Shown one piece after another: positions 25,304 through 31,914 of a DNA stretch of 36,838 nt. The notes below the pieces were generated by a model. The model saw nothing but the letters and a program-made list of their open reading frames with translations, had not been told where the DNA came from and made no database searches. How positions within the stretch are numbered: the first letter of the stretch is position 1; the number at the start of each line of letters is the position of its first letter. Source of the DNA: a virus; the IMG/VR virus record IMGVR_UViG_3300023112_000047, positions 1 through 36,838 of that record; one strand, written 5' to 3'. A program made the position numbers and the translations under genes.

Positions 25304-25831
25304 ATGAAATTTAAAAATAAAGATAACGAGTGTGTTGAAACTGCTGATGGTCGTACAGTATACCTAAGTCGATCAGTGGCAGCAGCAGTACATATTGGAA
25401 TCAAGAATATTGAAACTGGTAATAAACGATATGTTGTACTACGTCGAGGCGAAGATATGACACACGAAGATAAATTATGTTTCCCTTGTGGTTATGTAGA
25501 TTGGAATGAGACAGTGCTTGAGGCAGCAATTCGAGAGGTTTATGAAGAAACCAGTATCAATATCCTCAATACGGCAGATTTAAAACTCAGCTATATTGAT
25601 GATGATCCAACTAAGTTTAGAGAGAACATTACGTTCCACTATGACTTGAAGTTGGAAATGACAACTCAAATGATTAAGAATCTTATCAGTCAACTGACAA
25701 CTTATGCAAATAAGATTGTTAATGATGGAGAGGTTAAGGAAATACTCTTAGTCGATGTTGCAAGCCAGTATGAAGACATGTATGCTTTCGACCACTTGAA
25801 AGATATGCAAAATTTAGATAAAACGTGGTAA
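25304..25831 (+). CDS. Nudix hydrolase
   Basis: A 175-residue protein with a complete Nudix box: G63-x5-E69-x7-REVYEE (77-82), with Ser84 in place of the usual Gly. It cleaves nucleoside diphosphate-linked substrates; in this cluster ADP-ribose, NADH or NAD+-like compounds are likely substrates, possibly recycling ADP-ribose left by defence NADases. Vibriophage NatV combines an adenylyltransferase and a Nudix domain in one protein; here they are separate genes. The start follows the membrane-protein stop by 5 nt. Confidence 0.85.
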   Translation: MKFKNKDNECVETADGRTVYLSRSVAAAVHIGIKNIETGNKRYVVLRRGEDMTHEDKLCFPCGYVDWNETVLEAAIREVYEETSINILNTADLKLSYIDDDPTKFRENITFHYDLKLEMTTQMIKNLISQLTTYANKIVNDGEVKEILLVDVASQYEDMYAFDHLKDMQNLDKTW

Positions 25832-25847
25832 TAACAAATATAAAATT

Positions 25848-26105
25848 ATGAGCAAAAATGCACAAGTAAGTTCAGGTAATGCAGGTTTCTGCGGTCTATT
25901 AACAATCGTATTCATCACACTTAAACTATGTAGTGTGATTGAATGGAGTTGGTGGTGGGTGGTGTCACCCATGTGGATTCCATTAGCAATTATATTTGGT
26001 TTATTTGTTATAGTAGCCATTGGAGGAGGAATCCTATATCTAGTAGCTAGTGTAATAGATAAAATTCAGAGAAAAAAGCGTCGAAGACATAATAATTTTA
26101 AATAA
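25848..26105 (+). CDS. Small two-TM membrane protein
   Basis: An 85-residue protein with two hydrophobic segments (about 12-30 and 36-65, with WSWWWVVSPMWIP between them) and a basic C-terminus (QRKKRRRHNN), so the tail is probably cytoplasmic. It resembles common small phage membrane proteins with the W-rich turn. Function is unknown; it closes the NAD+ module. Confidence 0.65.
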   Translation: MSKNAQVSSGNAGFCGLLTIVFITLKLCSVIEWSWWWVVSPMWIPLAIIFGLFVIVAIGGGILYLVASVIDKIQRKKRRRHNNFK

Positions 26106-26118
26106 TTGAAGATTTAAT

Positions 26119-26147
26119 TTGACTTTTAGTACAATAAAGTATAAATA
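26119..26147 (+). promoter_or_regulatory. Sigma70-like promoter of a short transcription unit
   Basis: TTGACT (26119-26124), 17 nt, TAAATA (26142-26147) within TATAAATA at 26140-26147, so it can also be read as a late promoter. A terminator follows at 26289-26323, giving a transcript of about 170 nt. Confidence 0.55.
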
Positions 26148-26158
26148 AGGGCAAGACA

Positions 26159-26257
26159 ATGACAACAGTGCATACATTTGAGGCGAATAAAGCCGTGGAA
26201 CCCAATACGCTCTTAGGAGATATTAATGGTTTCACAGGAGCTTCTGTGGATGAATGA
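26159..26257 (+). CDS. Short peptide in a stand-alone transcription unit (tentative)
   Basis: A 32-residue frame (ATG at 26159, TGA at 26255-26257) lies between a promoter-like sequence and a strong terminator. The peptide is MTTVHTFEANKAVEPNTLLG followed by a Gly/Ser-rich end. A weak AGGG lies 8 nt before the ATG. It has no cysteine or membrane segment. Translation is not proven; the unit may instead be a small RNA. Confidence 0.4.
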   Translation: MTTVHTFEANKAVEPNTLLGDINGFTGASVDE

Positions 26258-26288
26258 GTCAATAGTGTTTTGATTGTTTCATATGAAG

Positions 26289-26323
26289 AAGCTCCTTATT
26301 CGAAAGATAAGGAGCTTTTTTAT
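26289..26323 (+). terminator. Rho-independent terminator of the short transcription unit
   Basis: Perfect 11-bp stem AAGCTCCTTAT (26289-26299) with ATAAGGAGCTT (26307-26317), 7-nt loop, then T-rich tail. Confidence 0.92.
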
Positions 26324-26426
26324 TGACTAAAATTAGATTGTGTGGTTGAGATAAACCTATACATATGAAGGCTTATATGAGCTAAAATCATATAAACTGT
26401 GCAACAGGTACGCCAAGGAGTGACGT

Positions 26427-27068
26427 ATGCAATTAATAGAAGAAAATATTATGAGTGAATATAAAGTAAAGTATAATAGACATGAATATAGAACAGAATA
26501 TCTTAGAAGTGATGAATGGAAAGCCTTAAGAAATCAGGTAATGAATTTACATTGTGTTTGTGAATGTTGTGGAGATAAAGCTACAGATGTGCATCATATG
26601 GTATATAGAAATTTAGTGGATATTAAGGTGACGGATTTACTGCCAGTGTGTAGAGAATGTCATAACCTTATACATAAGGCGATAGACGATAAATATATTC
26701 CAAAAGATGGAGACGTTGATCTGATAAAGACCATAACAAAAGGTATATTGGATGACGAAGTATATAAAGAATATGCTTCTTGGCTGAGAACTAAACATCA
26801 TATTCCAAACAATCTTATAAATAGAATTAAAAATTCACAGATATTTGTAATGAAGAAAATATCTGGATTCACCAAAAGTAACATTTGGTATAAAGATTTA
26901 GAAAATATAAAGTTGACAGGTCGCCAACAAGAGCGTATAATTCGTGAATGTGAGTCGTCTGAATATAGAAGAAAAAATAAAATTGGGGACAAGGGTGGTA
27001 AAAATTTACATATAATTGATAATAGAAATAATAGAGGACTCTTTCAACATAGAAAGGGTTATAAATAA
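26427..27068 (+). CDS. HNH endonuclease abutting tRNA-Pro
   Basis: A 213-residue protein. The HNH core shows CECC (45-48), VHHMVY (55-60) and VCRECHNLIH (74-83), the metal-binding and catalytic residues. The C-terminal half is basic and may bind DNA. An AAGGAG lies 6 nt before the ATG at 26427, one of the rare clear Shine-Dalgarno sites here; an internal ATG at 26451 is an alternative start. The stop codon ends at 27068, directly before the first base of tRNA-Pro. Confidence 0.8.
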   Translation: MQLIEENIMSEYKVKYNRHEYRTEYLRSDEWKALRNQVMNLHCVCECCGDKATDVHHMVYRNLVDIKVTDLLPVCRECHNLIHKAIDDKYIPKDGDVDLIKTITKGILDDEVYKEYASWLRTKHHIPNNLINRIKNSQIFVMKKISGFTKSNIWYKDLENIKLTGRQQERIIRECESSEYRRKNKIGDKGGKNLHIIDNRNNRGLFQHRKGYK

Positions 27069-27142
27069 CGGAGGTGTGGTGTAATGGTAACACGTGGGCT
27101 TTGGGAGCTTGAGATGCAGTTCGAATCTGACATCACCGACCA
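27069..27142 (+). tRNA. tRNA-Pro(TGG)
   Basis: Acceptor stem CGGAGGT/ATCACCG with one A-A mismatch, discriminator A, encoded CCA. Anticodon loop TTTGGGA gives TGG. The C1-G72 pair is typical for proline. It starts immediately after the stop codon of an HNH gene. Confidence 0.8.
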
Positions 27143-27167
27143 ATATAATGAATGGACAATCCTTGAG

Positions 27168-27226
27168 GGTGCGTTTAAAAATCTAACCATTCCTCTTATA
27201 CATACATGGCGATGTATAAACGCACC
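27168..27226 (+). other. Extended stem-loop between tRNA genes
   Basis: GGTGCGTTTA (27168-27177) pairs perfectly with TAAACGCACC (27217-27226). An inner hairpin ATACAT/ATGTAT with loop GGCG lies at 27202-27217. At 59 nt it is too short for a tRNA and lacks a T-loop. Purpose unknown. Confidence 0.6.
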
Positions 27227-27229
27227 AAT

Positions 27230-27304
27230 TGGAAGTTAACTGAGATGGATTAGTGGCAGTCTGAAAAATTGCATAGATGGGATCGTTACCCATACTTCCA
27301 ACCA
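27230..27304 (+). tRNA. tRNA-Phe(GAA)
   Basis: Acceptor TGGAAGT/ACTTCCA, A73, CCA encoded. Anticodon loop CTGAAAA gives GAA; T-arm ATGGG/CCCAT. The T loop is ATCGTTA rather than TTCGANY. Confidence 0.8.
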
Positions 27305-27309
27305 ACAAA

Positions 27310-27383
27310 GTTTATATAGTTCAATGGTAGAACACTAGCTTGGTATGTTAGGTACGAGAGTTCGATTCTCTCTATAAACTCCA
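27310..27383 (+). tRNA. tRNA-Thr(GGT)
   Basis: Acceptor GTTTATA/TATAAAC, T73, CCA encoded. Anticodon loop TTGGTAT gives GGT; T-arm GAGAG/CTCTC with TTCGATT. Confidence 0.85.
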
Positions 27384-27385
27384 AT

Positions 27386-27406
27386 ACATGAAGATGTATA
27401 AACTTA
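27386..27406 (+). repeat. Inter-tRNA hairpin repeat, copy 1
   Basis: This 21-nt sequence recurs exactly at 36760-36780, more than 9 kb away. It contains ACAT-GAAG-ATGT, a small hairpin that extends to six pairs here. It lies between tRNA-Thr(GGT) and tRNA-His. Confidence 0.8.
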
Positions 27407-27409
27407 AAT

Positions 27410-27484
27410 GTTGATCGTAGCATAGTGGTAGTGCCCAAATTTGTGAAATTTGTCTGCGCGGGTTCGAATCCCGTCGATCACCCA
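27410..27484 (+). tRNA. tRNA-His(GTG)
   Basis: Anticodon loop TTGTGAA gives GTG. The acceptor can pair GTTGATCG (from an extra 5' G) with CGATCACC, matching the G-1:C73 feature of histidine tRNAs, with one T-C mismatch. T-arm GCGGG/CCCGT with TTCGAAT. The 3' end reads CCCA, so the CCA is compressed against C73. Confidence 0.8.
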
Positions 27485-27503
27485 ATTTAGACAAAGTTTC
27501 TCG

Positions 27504-27531
27504 TTGACAATCTGAGCCTATCCGCTAGGGT
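27504..27531 (+). promoter_or_regulatory. Possible sigma70-like promoter
   Basis: TTGACA (27504-27509), 16 nt, TAGGGT (27526-27531), ending 6 nt before the ATG at 27538. The -10 is a poor match. Confidence 0.35.
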
Positions 27532-27537
27532 AAGCCC

Positions 27538-27972
27538 ATGACCAACACAGAGATATACGTTGTAAGCTGTATAGCACTAACACATGTGATTGTATCAGTA
27601 TGTTTTCACTTAAATGTTAGGAAAGATTTTGAGAAACCTTTATCTCATTACGATATATATAGGCAAGGTGAAGCAGTGTTTATGTGCTACTTTCCATTAG
27701 TAAACATATTAATGTTTATTGCTGGATGGAATGATAAACGTATTAATGCAATGCTTAAACGCAATAACATAGAACACACCGAAAACCAAAAACTCGAAAA
27801 GATCAATGAGAAGCTTCTTGTATATTTGGAAGATCCTGACTTTGATCCAATGAAGTATAACAAACTCAAAGAACAGATTATTAACGATCTTTCCAAAAAT
27901 GAAAAACAAACAATACCTCAATTACCAGACAATAATAAGTATATGGATAAACTTTTCAGTTATGACAGCTAA
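27538..27972 (+). CDS. Small membrane protein of unknown function
   Basis: A 144-residue protein with hydrophobic segments at about 6-24 and 47-64 and a charged, helical C-terminal half (KLEKINEKLLVYLEDPDFDPMKYNKLKEQI). It lies between tRNA-His and tRNA-Ala. No family is recognised. Confidence 0.6.
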   Translation: MTNTEIYVVSCIALTHVIVSVCFHLNVRKDFEKPLSHYDIYRQGEAVFMCYFPLVNILMFIAGWNDKRINAMLKRNNIEHTENQKLEKINEKLLVYLEDPDFDPMKYNKLKEQIINDLSKNEKQTIPQLPDNNKYMDKLFSYDS

Positions 27973-27981
27973 AAATATATA

Positions 27982-28061
27982 GGGGTGTGTGGCAACATGG
28001 GTGTTGCACTTGATTTGCAATCAAGTTAAAATATAGGGGTCAGTACCCTCACACTCCACCA
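27982..28061 (+). tRNA. tRNA-Ala(TGC)
   Basis: Acceptor GGGGTGT/ACACTCC (one G-U), A73, CCA encoded. Anticodon loop TTTGCAA gives TGC within CTTGA/TCAAG. It is about 80 nt long because of a variable region near 8 nt, and the T loop (GTCAGTA) is atypical. Confidence 0.75.
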
Positions 28062-28092
28062 ATTAAACAATTAAACAATTAAACAATTAAAC
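28061..28092 (+). repeat. Tandem octamer repeat (AATTAAAC)x4
   Basis: Four perfect copies of AATTAAAC begin at the last base of tRNA-Ala and end 2 nt before the ATG at 28095. They form the whole untranslated leader of the next gene. Confidence 0.95.
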
Positions 28093-28094
28093 AA

Positions 28095-28520
28095 ATGAGA
28101 AAACCAACTGAACCAAGAAATTCAAAAGTAACACGTTATAACAAGCATGACACAGACTTTGACCATCAAACAATATCAATGAAAGATATTATAGAGTTAG
28201 CCGATGCCCTGTCTGTTGAATATGACATTGACATGGAAGATATTTCATTCGGTCTAGACAATGAAGATTGTTATGATGTAGGAGATCAACCTACCATATA
28301 TGCATGTGGTGAAGCAGATCGATATACTGAAGATGAAATGGCTGGGTTTATGCGAGTGTATAAAATTCAATTAGAAACATATGAAAAATATCTATCTGAT
28401 AATAGATCATATCTTGAGAATGTAGCTATACAGAAAGAAAAGAATTCAAAAAGGCGTAAAGAGCTTAGAAACAGCATTTCCAAACTGGAAAATGAGCTAA
28501 ATTGCTTAAAAGGCAAATAA
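28095..28520 (+). CDS. Unknown protein with C-terminal coiled coil
   Basis: A 141-residue acidic protein. The first part has ISMKDIIELADALSVEYDIDMEDISFGLDNE; the last 45 residues form a Lys/Glu-rich coiled coil (RRKELRNSISKLENELNCLKGK). Its leader is the octamer repeat. No family is recognised. A promoter cassette begins right after its stop codon. Confidence 0.6.
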   Translation: MRKPTEPRNSKVTRYNKHDTDFDHQTISMKDIIELADALSVEYDIDMEDISFGLDNEDCYDVGDQPTIYACGEADRYTEDEMAGFMRVYKIQLETYEKYLSDNRSYLENVAIQKEKNSKRRKELRNSISKLENELNCLKGK

Positions 28521-28534
28521 AAGCCCGAAAGAGC

Positions 28535-28564
28535 TTGACCAAGACCCCGATTTGGTGCTAAGAT
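28535..28564 (+). promoter_or_regulatory. Sigma70-like promoter cassette, copy 1
   Basis: TTGACC (28535-28540), 18 nt, TAAGAT (28559-28564), preceded by GCCCGAAAGAGC. The same block occurs at 29931, 31863 and 32567. Confidence 0.75.
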
Positions 28565-28587
28565 CGCTCAACGCAAACAACCAACCA

Positions 28588-28767
28588 ATGAATCAACAAC
28601 CACCAAATACAATAACAGAGTTCATACTGATGATATGGCTTCTATCAATAATGATATTAGGCTTACATAAAGTAGACTTCACAGGTCGAGATCTAGTCTT
28701 ATGGATATTCTTTGCTCCATTCGTAGCAGCATATGTATTGGTAAAGTGGATAGTTACTAACTGGTAA
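28588..28767 (+). CDS. Small membrane protein of unknown function
   Basis: A 59-residue protein with two hydrophobic segments (about 10-27 and 36-55). The ATG at 28588 lies 24 nt after the -10 box and follows a CA-rich leader without a Shine-Dalgarno site. A hairpin GTCGGAG/CTCCGAC lies 13 nt after the stop (28781-28809). Confidence 0.6.
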   Translation: MNQQPPNTITEFILMIWLLSIMILGLHKVDFTGRDLVLWIFFAPFVAAYVLVKWIVTNW

Positions 28768-28819
28768 ACAATTTACCCTAGTCGGAGAGGGTGTTAAGCA
28801 TACTCCGACACAACATAAA

Positions 28820-28895
28820 TCTAGTGTAGCTCAATTGGTAGAGCATTCGACTGTTACTCGAAGGGTTGGAGGATCGTACCCTCCCACTAGAGCCA
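28820..28895 (+). tRNA. tRNA-Asn(GTT)
   Basis: Acceptor TCTAGTG/CACTAGA perfect, G73, CCA encoded. Anticodon loop CTGTTAC gives GTT in TTCGA/TCGAA; D-arm GCTC/GAGC. Confidence 0.92.
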
Positions 28896-28916
28896 AGATA
28901 ATAAAATAATAAAATA

Positions 28917-29339
28917 ATGAAATTCTTCAAAGGATATAGTGTAGTAGGTGATTCAGAATATAGTGCCGAAATAATCATCAACAACCTAAAAACTGGTATT
29001 AATAAAAGGGGCGAATTAGTGTTGCATTTTGACACAATCAACCACAAATATTTAGCGGTTGACAAAAATGGCTCCACTTCCGAAAGAGTAACGGAATGGA
29101 AAGGTGAGGGCAAGGCTCCAATGTCTACAATACTTAGATTTGTTCATGAGCCATATGAATCTGATGGTGGGTGGGATGTTCTAGAAATTAGGATGGAAGC
29201 AGAAACAGACGAAGAAGCAAAACAAATTCATATTTTCACGAACTTATGTATCATACCCCACAAATGGGAATATACAGTAGTGTTTGTAGATGAAGCAGAA
29301 GCGAGTGATGCAACACTAACACCAATAGAAATCATTTAA
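28917..29339 (+). CDS. Unknown protein
   Basis: A 140-residue protein, mostly predicted beta strand (EIIINNLKTGINKRGELVLHFDTINHKYLAVDKNG), preceded by an ATAAAATAATAAAATA leader. No family is recognised. The next start is 1 nt past its stop. Confidence 0.6.
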   Translation: MKFFKGYSVVGDSEYSAEIIINNLKTGINKRGELVLHFDTINHKYLAVDKNGSTSERVTEWKGEGKAPMSTILRFVHEPYESDGGWDVLEIRMEAETDEEAKQIHIFTNLCIIPHKWEYTVVFVDEAEASDATLTPIEII

Positions 29340-29340
29340 A

Positions 29341-29901
29341 ATGAAAAGATTAGCAAAAGTCAGATTCAACTTATCGAGAGGTAAGAACTATATGAAATGG
29401 AAAGTAGTTTATCCTAGCGGTGCAGTTAGGTATTACGATCCTAGCCTGTATACAGTGACTATGACTAATTGCTTTCTTAGGAATCAACCAACAACAGCAT
29501 TGAAGATCTTCGTAGGAGGGCATAAGAAAGTATGTGCATGGGTTGAATGTGAGAGTGTAAAGGTGGAAGCTGTTAAAGAGCCAAAGTTTAGAACCCCTCT
29601 TAAATTTAAGAAACGTGATGTTAAGAATCTCAAAGAGGGGTTTCCCACAATACATATGCCTCAATGTCGCAAATATTTAGAATTCAACCCAAGAACTAAA
29701 CCTTATTGGTTCGCAGTGTGGGATGAAGACCATTCAATTGATGCTTCCACATATGAAACATTGGAAACTATAGGAACGAAAATATTCTATAAAGAGAATA
29801 TGAAATTTCCAGAATTAAGACCTGCTGAAATATGTGGTGTACAGCCAATGAATCTTCCTGTCGGAAGGGGTTATCAAATTCCAACATATCATATATCTTA
29901 A
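29341..29901 (+). CDS. Unknown basic protein
   Basis: A 186-residue protein rich in Lys, Tyr and Pro, starting 1 nt after the previous stop. It has a YPSGAVRYYDPS segment (about 24-35) and a C-terminal segment with conserved-looking Pro and Tyr residues. No known domain is recognised; a two-gene operon with 28917 is likely. Confidence 0.6.
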   Translation: MKRLAKVRFNLSRGKNYMKWKVVYPSGAVRYYDPSLYTVTMTNCFLRNQPTTALKIFVGGHKKVCAWVECESVKVEAVKEPKFRTPLKFKKRDVKNLKEGFPTIHMPQCRKYLEFNPRTKPYWFAVWDEDHSIDASTYETLETIGTKIFYKENMKFPELRPAEICGVQPMNLPVGRGYQIPTYHIS

Positions 29902-29930
29902 AAGAAATCGAAGAAAAAGCCCGAAAGAGC

Positions 29931-29960
29931 TTGACCAAACCCCGAAAGGTGTGCTAGACT
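29931..29960 (+). promoter_or_regulatory. Sigma70-like promoter cassette, copy 2
   Basis: TTGACC (29931-29936), 18 nt, TAGACT (29955-29960), preceded by GAAGAAAAAGCCCGAAAGAG. Confidence 0.75.
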
Positions 29961-29988
29961 AGCCCCAGCAACAACAACCAACAAATAA

Positions 29989-30198
29989 ATGAAAACATTC
30001 AATCACCATTTTGACCAAGCAACGGCTCACGACAGAGAGATTTTTAATAAATTCTGTAAAACCTCTGAATACTTTGATCCAACTAGCTTGTTAGATATAA
30101 TTATTGAGTCTTACATGGATGACCAAGACATCGAAGGATTGACGAATTACCTCCAAGAAATCATTAATAGTAACAGCACAACAAATGAAAATCAGTAA
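29989..30198 (+). CDS. Small acidic protein of unknown function
   Basis: A 69-residue helical protein (LLDIIIESYMDDQDIEGLTNYLQEIINS) with an Asn/Thr-rich end, 29 nt after promoter copy 2 and after a CA-rich leader. It overlaps the next small gene by 14 nt. Confidence 0.6.
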   Translation: MKTFNHHFDQATAHDREIFNKFCKTSEYFDPTSLLDIIIESYMDDQDIEGLTNYLQEIINSNSTTNENQ

Positions 30199-30361
30199 CA
30201 AATACTTCGGAACACTACTAGCTCTCGTAGCGATATTTACATATATCAATACAGCACTAATCGTATCACGAAACAACAATCCAAATGCTTCGGCATACCA
30301 ATCACTTACTAACTATAAGTCAGTAGGTACATTTCAAACATTTAAACTAGAAGATAAATAA
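30185..30361 (+). CDS. Small signal-anchored protein of unknown function
   Basis: A 58-residue frame not explained by any other gene. The N-terminus MKISNKYFGTLLALVAIFTY then INTALIV forms a signal peptide or TM anchor, and the rest (Asn, Ser, Tyr, Thr-rich) would lie outside the membrane. It overlaps the upstream gene by 14 nt, ends one base before the next ATG, and so fits an operon. Confidence 0.55.
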   Translation: MKISNKYFGTLLALVAIFTYINTALIVSRNNNPNASAYQSLTNYKSVGTFQTFKLEDK

Positions 30362-30362
30362 T

Positions 30363-30647
30363 ATGCCATGTTCAGACTCACGATGCCAAGATGATTATTA
30401 TTCAAACTATCAACAAGAGCAATCAAAAAATACAGTATTAGAGGCAATGCTTTGTGCATTACTCACTGAGATTACAAATGATCCTAATATTGATCAAAGT
30501 ATACTCATTGAAAATGCAGAGGCTAATGGACAAATTGCAATTTCTCCATTCTGGTATAAACATAGGCAAGAAGATGACAGGCGCATCAAGAAGATGGTAG
30601 ATAAACTATCTGCCCATGAATTAGAAGTATTAAAGAAACTATTATAA
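30363..30647 (+). CDS. Small phage protein with MPCSDS-type N-terminus
   Basis: A 94-residue protein beginning MPCSDSRCQDDYY, a start seen in small phage proteins, followed by a helical domain (NTVLEAMLCALLTEI and RRIKKMVDKLSAHELEVLKKLL). A metal-binding Cys pair near the N-terminus is possible. Function is unknown. It is the third gene of an operon from promoter copy 2. Confidence 0.65.
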   Translation: MPCSDSRCQDDYYSNYQQEQSKNTVLEAMLCALLTEITNDPNIDQSILIENAEANGQIAISPFWYKHRQEDDRRIKKMVDKLSAHELEVLKKLL

Positions 30648-30653
30648 ACAAAA

Positions 30654-30729
30654 GGTTTGGTAGATCAATTGGTAGATCACATGATTGTCAATCATGAGGT
30701 TGCGGGATCATACCCCGTCCAGACCGCCA
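30654..30729 (+). tRNA. tRNA-Asp(GTC)
   Basis: Acceptor GGTTTGG/CCAGACC (one G-U), G73, CCA encoded. Anticodon loop TTGTCAA gives GTC in CATGA/TCATG; T-arm around CGGGATCATACCCCG. Confidence 0.9.
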
Positions 30730-30806
30730 TAAAGATACATACAGCAATTATTAAAATTATTATTGGAAATAAACAACGTATCTTGTACAACTAACACAAA
30801 CAAACA

Positions 30807-31037
30807 ATGTTAACAAAACTAAAATATTATAAATTATTCAGGCGGTTTGATGACTTCGTTATCATTCCATGTACGAACAAAATGGGAACCTATCCTGTCT
30901 TTGTAAGACTGTATGGAATTAGAAATGGTGTATATTATCTTGTTCGACAAGCAGTATCACCCCCCAATGAATGGGAAGACTCACTAGGTGCTGAATATGC
31001 CCTAAATGGTGGATATCCAGAGTTTGATAATCTATAA
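30807..31037 (+). CDS. Small protein of unknown function
   Basis: A 76-residue beta-rich protein (FDDFVIIPCTNKMGTYPVFVRLYGIRNGVYYLVRQAV). The 5' region holds a long-loop inverted repeat (AAGATAC at 30732, GTATCTT at 30778). No family is recognised. Confidence 0.55.
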   Translation: MLTKLKYYKLFRRFDDFVIIPCTNKMGTYPVFVRLYGIRNGVYYLVRQAVSPPNEWEDSLGAEYALNGGYPEFDNL

Positions 31038-31088
31038 TTTTAATCGGTTTTTAAATAGAGGGTTATCTTAAAAGTAGGGTAGTCATAC

Positions 31089-31096
31089 ACTAAATA
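31089..31096 (+). promoter_or_regulatory. Late promoter octamer ACTAAATA for an HNH gene
   Basis: It lies 5 nt before the ATG at 31102. Confidence 0.65.
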
Positions 31097-31101
31097 TAGG
31101 T

Positions 31102-31755
31102 ATGATACCAAATAGGGATGAACTAACTAATGCCAAATATAGAGATTATATAGATATCAATTGTGACCATTGCGGGATTTCATTTGAGAGAATGAAGAGA
31201 TCTATCATGACTGGTGGCGACACACACTATTGCACAAGTCAATGTTTTGCCAACTATAAAAGTATGTTGGCGAAAGAATCTAAAAAGGATATCTTCGAAA
31301 AATCATGCTCTATGTGTGGAGAAATAAAATCATTAGAATCCTTCAATAAGAATAAGACAAAACCAGATGGGTATAACACAATGTGCAGAGTGTGTAGTAA
31401 TATCAGATCTAGACAATACTATAAAGAGAACCCAATAGAACATAAGATAGCGGTACAAGAGAGAAATAAAAGGGTTAGGATGGAGAACATGCGTTCAATA
31501 TTTAACTACTATTTAGATAACCCTTGTATAGATTGCGGAGAAGCAAATCCAGTCATATTAGATTCAGATCATAGAGATGTAGATACAAAATTTAAAAATA
31601 TATCAGAGATGGTCGGAGAATCATATAGTTGGAAACGAATTATAGAAGAGTTGAATAAATGCGAAACAAGATGCGCCAACTGTCATAGAAAACGAACAGC
31701 AAAACAATTTAACTGGTACAAAGGTATGCCAGATATAGAAAAATATCTTAAATAA
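31102..31755 (+). CDS. HNH endonuclease abutting tRNA-Lys
   Basis: A 217-residue protein with three cysteine modules: an N-terminal CDHC...YCTSQC finger (about 21-44), a second ribbon CSMC...MCRVC (about 70-99), and the HNH core CIDCGEANPVILDSDH followed by RCANCHRKR (about 146-198). The Asp-His at the end of the first strand is the catalytic site. It is expressed from its own late octamer and ends 1 nt before tRNA-Lys, just as 26427 ends next to tRNA-Pro. Confidence 0.85.
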   Translation: MIPNRDELTNAKYRDYIDINCDHCGISFERMKRSIMTGGDTHYCTSQCFANYKSMLAKESKKDIFEKSCSMCGEIKSLESFNKNKTKPDGYNTMCRVCSNIRSRQYYKENPIEHKIAVQERNKRVRMENMRSIFNYYLDNPCIDCGEANPVILDSDHRDVDTKFKNISEMVGESYSWKRIIEELNKCETRCANCHRKRTAKQFNWYKGMPDIEKYLK

Positions 31756-31756
31756 T

Positions 31757-31832
31757 GTGAATGTAGCTTAGTGGGTAGAGCAGCAAACTTTTAATTTGAC
31801 GGTCATGGATTCGACTTCCATCATTCACACCA
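31757..31832 (+). tRNA. tRNA-Lys(TTT)
   Basis: Acceptor GTGAATG/CATTCAC perfect, A73, CCA encoded. Anticodon loop CTTTTAA gives TTT. Starts 1 nt after an HNH stop codon. Confidence 0.9.
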
Positions 31833-31862
31833 ATTTATTTCGAAGAAAAAGCCCGAAAGAGC

Positions 31863-31892
31863 TTGACCAAGAGCAACAAATCGTGCTAAGAT
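31863..31892 (+). promoter_or_regulatory. Sigma70-like promoter cassette, copy 3
   Basis: TTGACC (31863-31868), 18 nt, TAAGAT (31887-31892), preceded by GAAGAAAAAGCCCGAAAGAG. It drives the gene at 31915. Confidence 0.75.
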
Positions 31893-31914
31893 CTGCCGCA
31901 TCAACCAACAACAA

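Noticed and set aside
27168-27226. A tRNA gene at the GGTGCGT/ACGCACC stem
   Set aside because: It is only 59 nt and has no T-loop or anticodon arm, so it is listed as a stem-loop instead.
28061-28092. A CRISPR array at the tandem octamers
   Set aside because: The units are 8 nt and contiguous, with no spacers. No CRISPR-like repeat-spacer pattern is visible elsewhere in the window.
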